Assembly: GCF_963678635.1 (NCBI RefSeq) | Contig: NC_087066.1 | Location: 14,058,517-14,122,516, forward strand | Reading direction: 5' to 3' | Source: Symsagittifera roscoffensis | Lineage: Eukaryota; Xenacoelomorpha; Acoela; Convolutidae | DNA: 64,000 bases | Position numbers and translations under genes: made by a program | In this document: positions 55,923-64,000 of the stretch, one piece after another | Numbering within the stretch: position 1 is the stretch's first letter | Layout of the letters: the number at the start of each line of letters is the position of its first letter | Notes under the pieces: generated by a model | Told to the model about the DNA's origin: nothing | The model's database searches: none | The model's input: the letters and a program-made list of their open reading frames with translations, nothing else

Positions 55923-57837
55923 GCGTTTGAAATTTTCCGATAGTCTAGTTATTTTCCGGTGTTTGCCCCCTGATATGTCATTTGTCCCAACCATCATGGT
56001 TACAGTGGGAACTGTTTTTTCCTTGGCATGTCGAGCGTGGTTAGCATTTAGGGCATTACGGCTCAAGAGAAACTCAAGACGCCAGGTTGCCAGTGGTTTC
56101 TCGCGTTATAAAAGGCCTTGACTAGACTATGACCAGTTATCACTTGCAATGTGACTTCAGGAGCCGGGAGCATGATGATGTTGTCTACCTAGGTTGAATC
56201 CAGAGAAAAGCTGCTCTTCAGACTCATTGCTCCGAACTCCAGTTGTTGATGTTATGCTGCTTGTAACAGACTTGAACAGTTTTCCTGTATTTCGCTACTC
56301 GAGACACACGTATGGGATGTGTTTTCTCTGTGGAAGGCACCATCTCAGGATTAACAGGCTCTGTTACTTTTGTGCGACTCATTTTTGACCATGTTACCAT
56401 TTTTATGGCTTTTCCGTATTTGAACTCTTTCCGTGCTTGAACCTGATCTCTTTCGACGATAAGTTTTCTAATTCTCTCTTCAGTCCGGTTTTATCTGGAT
56501 ATTCAATCTCAATCTGCTGATGAGGGTCCAGCTTCGGAAGGGGCTTGTTAGAGAGGGTAAGTTCCCCTGATACATACTCTCTCAGAATGCTAAGTCTAAG
56601 GTGACACGCCAGGCCAAGACCGCGCAAACCACCGTTGTGGCTCAGTGATAGCCATCTTGATTGATCTCGATTGGAAATCTCCTCGCTGGTGTGCCCACCA
56701 TCAAAACCGCTACCATGGCTGACTCGCATCCTCCAGCAGAGGAAACGAGCAGCAGTTTCTTCAGGAGCACTGCTGTTCTTCGATCAACCTGGGTATAATC
56801 GAGGTGTCTGAGTCGCCGGTCGCCGGTATAAAGCAACAAGGATTGATTTCCTGATGGCTCCAAGAAGTGGCTTCCACAATTGATCACCTACGGCTCAAAA
56901 AAGCTCTGGCGTAATAGTCAAGATCAGGAATTATTAGAGCATATTATCAAGCCTCAATAAAATTTCTAGCCTAACTATCAAGCAGAATAATTGCTCTAGA
57001 CAAATTGTCTAGAAAGTTGCAAAAAGTGGGTCGTGAAATTTTCGTTTCTGTCGCTTCTGTGGCTCGTTTGATTGGGCTCCCTTATTCAAATGGGCTCTCG
57101 AAAGGTGTTGGGCTCCCTTGTTCCCGCTCTTTGTCGTATTTTATAACAAACAAGTATCTTTCGTTGACTCTCATGTCAGACCACGTTTCGATTGGCATCA
57201 CGCTCAAGACAGTTTCTGTGTCTAGTAAGCTTTTGAGGCATTTTTTCATTCGATTTGTGTCCAGAACGTGGGTCGTCGCAACTGTTTTTCTGCCCAAGTG
57301 CATGACATCCTCCTCCAACATGACGCTATTTACCATCGCTATGACATTCAGTCCCTCTTGCCTTATAGATAGTTGACCGGCTAAGTCCTCGTAACGTTTA
57401 CATAGTCTTTTTACAGATCTTAATGCCATTCATATTCAGCATCACAGGATATGGACAGTAGGCTTTTGTATAACAACCAATGATTTTTATGGTTCTGGCT
57501 CCTGTTGTTAGGAAAATTTTTGATCGCTGATGAGGGTGTTTGTTTGCTGAAGAGACTTAAAGTAATCAGCGTTTACACCAATAGGCATCCGAGTCTGGTC
57601 ATTTCTTCCTCCTGTGAGATGATTCTATTAAGAGTTGCTTTTTTGTTGCTTCGATCTTACTAGGAGAGCTGCTCTCCGGCAAGTTATGAATCGCAATCAT
57701 AAAGGCTGAGGGAGCTTTCAGCGTAAAGTTTTCATCTTCCACTGGTTTTGTCTTTCCCGCCACCGTCTCTACTTCGTCTCCATCAAGAAACTGAAATCCA
57801 GGCCGGAAACGCCACCTACTCAAACATCTCCTAACAG
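55923..57837 (-). repeat. gag-protease tandem unit 2
   Basis: About 1.915 kb, near-identical to unit 1 on the right part and to unit 3 on the left part. Confidence 0.88.
57082..57429 (-). pseudogene. retropepsin-like frame, array unit 2
   Basis: Differs from the unit 1 frame by very few residues and has the same D-T-E at the active-site position, so both copies descend from an already altered protease. Confidence 0.5.
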
Positions 57838-58984
57838 GCGTTTGAAATTTTCCGATAGTCTAGTTATTTTCCGGTGTTTGCCCCCTGATATGTCATTTGT
57901 CCCAACCATCATGGTTACAGTGGGAACTGTTTTTTCCTTGGCATGTCGAGCGTGGTTAGCATTTAGGGCATTACGGCTCAAGAGAAACTCAAGACGCCAG
58001 GTTGCCAGTGGTTTCTCGCGTTATAAAAGGCCTTGACTAGACTATGACCAGTTATCACTTGCAATGTGACTTCAGGAGCCGGGAGCATGATGATGTTGTC
58101 TACCCAGGTTGAATCCAGAGAAAAGCTGCTCTTCAGACTCATTGCTCCGAACTCCAGTTGTTGATGTTATGCTGCTTGTAACAGACTTGAACAGTTTTCC
58201 TGTATTTCGCTACTCGAGACACACGTATGGGATGTGTTTTCTCTGTGGAAGGCACCATCTCAGGATTAACAGGCTCTGTTACTTTTGTGCGACTCATTTT
58301 TGACCATGTTACCATTTTTATGGCTTTTCCGTATTTGAACTCTTTCCGTGCTTGAACCTGATCTCTTTCGACGATAAGTTTTTCTAATTCTCTCTTCAGT
58401 CCGGTTTTATCTGGATATTCAATCTCAATCTGCTGATGAGGGTCCAGCTTCGGAAGGGGCTTGTTAGAGAGGGTAAGTTTCCCTGATACATACTCTCTCA
58501 GAATGCTAAGTCTAAGGTGACACGCCAGGCCAAGACCGCGCAAACCACCGTTGTGGCTCAGTGATAGCCATCTTGATTGATCTCGATTGGAAATCCCCTC
58601 GCTCGTGTGTCCCAACATCAAGACCGCTACCATGGCTGACTCGCCTCCTCCAACAGAGGAAATTAGCAGCAGTATCTTCAGGAGTACTGCTGTTCTTCGA
58701 TCCACCTGGGTATAATCGAGGTGTCTGAGTCGCCGGTATAAATCAATAAGGAATGATTTCCTGATGGCTCCAAGAAGTGGCTTCCACAATTGATCATCCA
58801 CGGCTCAAAAAAATTCTAGCGTTATAATCGAGATCAGGAAAAATTAGAGCATTTTATCAAGACTCAATAAAATTTCTGGCCTAATTATCAAGACAGAAGA
58901 ATTACTCTAGACAAATTGTCTGAAAGCTTCCAAAAAGTGGATTGTGAAAGTTTCATTTCTGGCGCTTCTGTGGCTCGTTCGATT
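57838..58984 (-). repeat. gag-protease tandem unit 3, truncated
   Basis: Matches unit 2 up to about 58984 (CTTCTGTGGCTCGTTCGATT) and then switches to unrelated sequence, losing the protease part. Confidence 0.85.
58139..58801 (-). pseudogene. longest Gag-like frame of the array
   Basis: ATG-started, 220 codons, the least interrupted Gag remnant. It opens with a hydrophobic/basic region (DDQLWKPLLGAIRKSFLIDL), then the QVDRRTAVLLKILLLISS part, a Gly/Arg/Leu region, and a charged coiled segment (TGLKRELEKLIVERDQVQAR) with a Lys/Thr/Arg-rich tail. The same pieces in units 1 and 2 are broken by frameshifts. No start-context or zinc-knuckle evidence is present, so the Gag call rests on position and composition. 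Confidence 0.45.
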
Positions 58985-59496
58985 TTCCAGTTCCTTCATT
59001 CTTTCGAATTCCAATTTTTTCAAATCAATCTGAAACGAAAATTTTTTTTTAACTCAAGTGTTCTCTGGAGTCTTGTGTATTCAACCTTTGGGAGTGAGGA
59101 TGATTTTTTTGCCAGCTATTGATAAAAACTGTTTAAGTCGTCAGTCAACCTAGAGTTTCTTATTGTAAAAAAAAAACCATTTTGCTACAATTTTTCTTGA
59201 AGTTTTCATCAACCGTTATCATCAATCTTAATTATCATTGCCTGGGAAAAACGTATTATCTCAGGGCAAAAGGTATTTTTTCCTCGGAAGACAGAAACCC
59301 AGCACCTAAGAAAACATAAATCTTACTGACATAACGTACTGATGAAACGTGGTACAAAGTCAATATATTGCATAACGTTAGTCATAAACATACACATTAA
59401 AACATTTACTTAGCGTTATCATGTGACATTCTCTCCCAGTCTTAGCCACAGAACCAGGTGTCCTACTGCCTTATTCCTTTTAAATTGCGGTATATC
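58985..59496. other. no gene seen
   Basis: AT-rich sequence between the truncated unit and the GAGCGG-rich element; no recognisable content. Confidence 0.4.
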
Positions 59497-60153
59497 TTAC
59501 CCGGGTCGAGATCCCGCTCAAAAACCGCTCAAGATATGAGCGGTTTGAGCGGTTTTTCAGCAAGATTTGAGCGGTTTGGGCGGTTTGGGCGGTTTTTTTG
59601 GAAAAACCGCTCAAACCGCTCGAATCTTGCTTAAAAAACCGCTCAAAAACCGCTCATTTCTTGCGGTGATTTTTGAACGGTTTTTCAAGCAAGATTTCAG
59701 CGATTTTTGAGCGGTTTTTGAGCGGTCTTATAATGAAAACCGATTAAAACCAACAAAAAGGCCTGGAAAGGTGATGTGACCCCGGGTTGACATCCAAAAA
59801 CCGAAAATGCTTATTTTAAATTTCCCCACACCGAAAAAGCTTATCATACAATTGCCTGCATCAAATGTATGGAAAAATGCTAATAATACAATTTTCATAC
59901 AACTTCAAAAAACCATTGAAAAAAGATTCAATCTAGTTTCTCCGGCTATTTGAACCAAATACAACAGTCTGTAATGAAAAATAATTACGTAAAAATCTTG
60001 CGCGGTTTTTGAGCGGTTTTTGTAGATAAAACCGTTCAAAAACCGCTCAAACCGCTCATTTTGAAGCAAGATTTTGAGCGTAATTGTCTAAAAAAACCGC
60101 TCAAACCGCTCAAATCTTGCTTCAAATTAGGTGAAAAATCTCGACTCGGGTAA
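59497..60153. mobile_element. GAGCGGTTT-rich inverted-repeat element
   Basis: The 657-bp element has terminal inverted repeats TTACCCGGGTCGAGAT and ATCTCGACTCGGGTAA (one mismatch in 16). TA at the inside of both ends would suit a TA target duplication. The interior has about 16 copies of GAGCGG or CCGCTC in both directions, many as GAGCGGTTTGAGCGGTTTTT or its complement, and five GCAAGATTT/AAATCTTGC motifs, so the strand can fold into many alternative hairpins. No ORF. It splits the Gypsy remains between the RT fragment and the gag array. Confidence 0.82.
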
Positions 60154-60362
60154 TCGACTCGTTAGCCTTAAGTTGTGTTGGAATCCTGGTTATTCTCGGG
60201 TCCAGCTCGGGACAAGTTTTCCTAGTTTGTGCCTTTAAACATTTTGCCTTCGGACGCTTTGCTTAAATAAGACAGCCTCCACTGTATCCGGATCTGGCCT
60301 TAATCCTCGTTCTTTTTTACTATCCTAACCAGGTATTATAACGAGTACTTCAGAAATCACAC

Positions 60363-60780
60363 TTGGATTGTTTGCAATCAGACCTGTTCAATTCATGTAG
60401 GCGAATACTTCATCCAGTAATATGTATACGATTTTCAAGAGTTGATCGGGAAGTCACCACTTCGTCCACGTTGCATATGATCTCGTTAACATATTCATTT
60501 TTTTTACCACCTTCAGGGCTTGTGACATCATTCTCTGTAATGTTGAGCTGGTGTTGCATAATCCCAAGGGCGAGTTTTTCCGCTGGAAGAGTCCTTGATT
60601 GCAGGGAAAGCATATATTCTCTCTATCTTGCTTCATCAATGGTACTTGCCAAAATGGCGAACTCATATCTAGTGTAAAACAAATTTTGGAGCCCTTGTTT
60701 TTGATAAGTTCTCATATATTTTAGGCATGGGATAGGCATCCTTCACCGTGACGGAGTTCAGTTAACGAAAGTCGAAACAG
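60363..60780 (-). pseudogene. Gypsy-like reverse-transcriptase fragment
   Basis: In changing minus-strand frames, in order: DAYPMPKI, then FTLDMSSPFWQVPL, then GLFQRKNSPLGLCNTSSTLQ (a changed P-F-G-L-C-N-A-P-x-T-F-Q block), then ICNVDEVVTSRST at the Y-x-D-D position. The catalytic pair reads V-D-E, so the second Asp is lost. Together with the frameshifts this shows a dead copy of a Ty3/Gypsy RT. Confidence 0.78.
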
Positions 60781-61594
60781 AATCTCAATTGGTTTTTTAT
60801 TTCAATATCTTTTTTCTTTTCAGCCTTTCTTTTTTACCCCGCAAGCGCACGGTGATCTGGATGGTTCCAACATACCATACGTCATATTTGTTTCTCTTTC
60901 TCTTCTGCCTTCATCAGATTCATGTGGATTCCTACGTTGGACCCTCTCTCTGTCGCACCGCATCTGGCTCTAGCTTAACTTGTTGTTCAACAAAGTTACA
61001 TCAAACAATGTCAACTTTGTGCGTCGAAAAACATCCTGGTGTCGGCTTAAAATATCCATTATAACATCGAGTTGTTCATCTGTAATTTTGTATCTTGAGT
61101 GTTCTACCTCTATTAAAAGCACCTTATTCATAACCATTTACTCTGGGGTTGTCTTTTTGGTTGAAAAAATTGAAGAACTCGATAGGCCATCATCAGTCTC
61201 TGATCTAAGTGGAAAAAAATACTTTTCTTTATACAATGCAAAATAGATTTCCTTGTCCTTGTGATTCGGACAAAAAGTCAATTGATGGAGTGTAATGTTT
61301 TTTTTTTACTTTTTGTATCTTGTTTTTACCGGTAGTATGTACCCCAATTGCCTCCCTCAATGTATGGTGATGGAGAATACTGAAAATGAAGTTAATGGTT
61401 TCACAATTCATTTTCTTTCTGGACTGCGAACTCTGAACATGGCACTATTAAAGTCAATAGTGATGTCGAAACTCCTGCTGATGTCCTGTCCTAGTACGAA
61501 ATGATCGGATTCGTCTGGGTTCTACAAGACCAAGAAGCTGATTCAGAGGTTTCAGCCTCTTGTAATCATTGCTAGAATTGGGGTCCCTCCCGAA

Positions 61595-62205
61595 AAGTGT
61601 TGGGCTCCCTTGTTCGCCGCTCTTTATCGTACTTTAGAACCAAACAAGTATCTTTCGTTGACTCTCATGTCGGACCATGTTTCAATTGTCATCACGCTCA
61701 AGACAGTTTTTGTGTCTAGTAAGCCTTTGAGGCATTTTTTCATTCGATTTGTGTCCAGAGCGTGGGCCGTCACAACTGCTTTTCTGCCCAAGTGCAAGAC
61801 ATCCTCCTCCCACATGACGCTATTTACCATCGCTATGACATTTAGTCCCTCTTGCCTTATGAATAGTTGACCGGCTAAGTCATCGTCATGTTTACATTGT
61901 CATTCTACAGATCTTAATGTCATTCATATTCAGCATCATATGATATGGACAGTGTTTTTTTGTATAGCAACCAATGATTATAATGGTTCTGGCTCCTGTT
62001 GTTAGATTTTTTTAATCTCTGGTGAGAGTGATTGTCTGCTGGAGAGACTTAAAGTAATCAGCGTATACACCAATAGGCATCCGAGTCTGATCACTTCTTC
62101 CTCCTGTGAGATGATTCTGCTAAGAGTTGCTTTGTTGTTGCTTCGATCTTGCCAGGAGAGATGCTCTCCGGCAAGTTATGAATCGCATTCATGAAGGCTG
62201 AGGGA
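61595..62205 (-). repeat. protease-part duplicate
   Basis: Same order as 63170-63790: starts GTGTTGGGCTCCCTTGTTC, covers the protease-like frame and linker, and at GCTGAGGGAG joins GCCGGGAGCATGATG, skipping about 450 bp present in other units. The junction shows a short GGGAG microhomology. Confidence 0.75.
61624..61830 (-). pseudogene. retropepsin-like frame, third copy
   Basis: 68 codons with LKGLLDTKTVLSVMTIETWS. The active-site Gly position is Lys here. Confidence 0.45.
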
Positions 62206-63940
62206 GCCGGGAGCATGATGATGTTGTCTACCCAGGTTGAGTCCAGAGAAAAGCTTCTCTTCGGACTCACTGCACCGAACTCCAGTTGTTGATGTTATGC
62301 TGCTTGTAACAGCCTTGAACATTTTCCCTGTAATTCTCGAGACACACGTATGGGGTGTGTTTTCCGTATGGAAGGCACCATCTCAGGATTAACAGGCTCT
62401 GTTACTTTTGTCCGACTCATTTCTGACGGTGTTCTCAATTGTATGGCTCTTTCCGTGCTTGAACTATTTCATCACGCATCTGGTCTCGTTCATTACACAC
62501 CTGGTCTCTTTCGACGATAATTTTTTCTAATTCTCTCTTCAGTCCGGTTTCATCTGGGTATTCAATCTCAATCTGCTGGGCCCTGATAACTGAAAAGGTT
62601 TGGCTGCTGATGAGGGTCCAGCTTTGGAAGAGGCTTGTCAGAGGGCAAATTCTCTCTCAGAATGCTAAGTCTTGGGTGACGCGACGGGCCATGACCGCGC
62701 AAGCCACCGTTGGGTCTCAGTGAAAGCCATCTTGAATGATCTCGATTGGAAATTACCTCGCTGGTGTTTCCCACCATCAAGACCGCTACCATGGCTGTTT
62801 CGCCTCCTCCAGCAGAGGAATTGAGCAGCAATATCTTCAGGAGTACTGCTCTTCTTCGATCCACCTGGGTATAATTGAGGTGTCTGAGTCGCCGGTATAA
62901 ATCAACAAGGAATGATTTTCTGATGGCTCCAAGAAATGGCTTCCACAATTGATCATCCACGGCTCAAAAAAACTCTAGCGTAATAGTCAAGATCAAAAAA
63001 TATTAGAGCACATTATCAAGACTCAATAAAATTTCTAGCCTAATTATCAAAACAAAAGAATTGCTCTAGACAAATTGTCTAGAAGCTTCCAAAAAGTGTG
63101 TCGTGAAAGTTTCGTTTCTGTCGCTTCTGTGGCTCGTTTGATTGCGCTCCTTTGTTCAATTGGGCTCTCGAAAGGTGTTGGGCTCCCTTGTTCCCGCTCT
63201 TTGTCGTACTTACGAACCAAACAAGTATCTTTTGTTGACTCTCATGTCGGACCATGTTTCAATTGGCATCACCCTCAAGACAGCATCTGAGTCTAGTAAG
63301 CCTTTCAGGCGTTTTTTCATTCGATTTGTGTCCAGAACGTGGGCCGTCACAACTGTTTTTCTGCCCAAGTGCAAGACAACCTCCTCCAACATGACGCTAT
63401 TTTCTATCGCTATGACATTTAGTCCCTCTTGCATTATGAATAGTTGACCGGCTAAGTCATCGTCACATTTACATTGACTTTTTACAGATCTTAATGCCAT
63501 TCATATTCAGCATCACTTGATATGTACAGAGTGCTTTTTTACAGTAACCAATGATTATTATGGTTCTGGCTCCTGTTGTTAGGATTTTTTTATCGCTGTT
63601 GAGGGTGATTGTTTGCTGGAGAGACTGAAAGTAATCAGAATATACACCAATAGGCATCCGAGTCTGATCACTTCTTCCTACTGTGAGATGATTTTTTAAG
63701 AGTTACTTTGATGTTGCTTCGATCTTGCCAGGAGAGCTGCTCTCCGCCAAGTTATTAATCGCATTCATAAAGGCTGAGGGCGTTTCATCTTCCGCTGGTT
63801 CGGTCGTTCCCGCCACCATCTCTACTAAGTCTTCATCAGGAAAACTGAAATCCAGGCTTGAAACGCCACCTACTAAGGCCTTATCGTCGCCTTTTCTCGC
63901 TTGGTTGGGGTCTTGCTCTATCGGTTCTTATGCTTGACGA
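62206..63940 (-). repeat. gag-protease unit at the right edge
   Basis: Older, more diverged copy: same order of Gag pieces (frame 62960-62568, DDQLWKPFLGAIRKSFLVDL) and protease-like frame (63500-63210), with more substitutions against units 1-3 than those show among themselves. Confidence 0.7.
63210..63500 (-). pseudogene. retropepsin-like frame, fourth copy
   Basis: 96 codons with LKGLLDSDAVLRVMPIETWS. D-S-D replaces D-T/S-G, and the residue after it is Ala as in active enzymes, so this copy is the closest to the canonical motif. Confidence 0.45.
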
Positions 63941-64000
63941 TCCTCCTGGTCTTCATCCTTCCGCTCCCTACTCTGTCCTGATCCCGAAGTCCTTGCTCAT

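Larger units (their letters stand above)
46600..64000 (-). mobile_element. decayed Gypsy-like retroelement region with multiplied gag-protease segments
   Basis: All recognisable coding remains here lie on the minus strand: Gag-like repeats with SGNH-type blocks, protease-like frames, and one RT fragment. The gag-protease segment occurs at least seven times in part or whole, mostly in tandem and with very similar sequence, while the RT occurs once. Most plus-strand frames in this region are antisense shadows kept alike by recent copying. The element continues past the right edge. Confidence 0.75.

Noticed and set aside
55089-57376. Conserved 123-codon plus-strand frames in array units 1 and 2
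   Set aside because: They are antisense to the protease-like frames and identical only because the units are recent copies.

Overview
This is a stretch of an AT-rich animal genome dominated by transposable elements and carrying few ordinary genes. The host genes are spliced, with GT..AG introns and mostly pyrimidine-plus-TTTCAG or TTTTTAG acceptors. There is a U6 snRNA gene with an external Pol III promoter, a DUF229 sulfatase-fold gene of the kind expanded in nematodes, an Hsp20 small heat-shock protein, and retroelement Gag fragments with SGNH-like blocks (a G-x-N-D-H-L form that I associate with nematode elements). A nematode is the best guess; this is inference, and no marker fixes the species.

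Layout. 1-2.5 kb: no gene seen. 2.5-2.96 kb: fold-back element with a 64-bp near-perfect palindrome. 3.45-4.32 kb (minus): LITAF-domain gene, two candidate exons; the intron between them is flanked by an 11-bp direct repeat. 4.5-7.6 kb: two copies of a dispersed repeat (called R1 here), one split by a 410-bp MITE with an 8-bp target duplication. 8.76-10.1 kb (minus): intact small heat-shock gene whose heat-shock elements and TATA box are separated from the coding region by a 414-bp MITE. 11.4 kb: U6 snRNA. 12.35-14.16 kb: direct duplication of about 0.8 kb. 16.1-16.4 kb (minus): one probable exon of an unknown gene. 17.87-20.08 kb: 30-bp minisatellite with long open frames on both strands. 20-28 kb: old diverged repeats. 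28.5-32.24 kb (minus): compact run of ATG-started ORFs that includes a broken viral or retroelement-type surface glycoprotein; this is the best candidate for an undescribed element. 34.3-40.5 kb (plus): DUF229 gene, seven traceable exons, introns full of repeats. 40.8-43.9 kb (plus): decayed Ty3/Gypsy element. 44.07-45.17 kb (minus): LINE fragment. 46.6-64 kb (minus): decayed Gypsy-like element whose gag-protease part has been copied repeatedly in tandem, with an RT fragment and a GAGCGG-rich inverted-repeat element.

The host genes seen (LITAF-like, Hsp20, U6, DUF229, one unknown exon) share no pathway. The clearest functional story is local: transposon traffic has reshaped the Hsp20 promoter, DUF229 introns and the gag arrays. 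Exon boundaries are stated as firm only where splice sites and reading phase agree.
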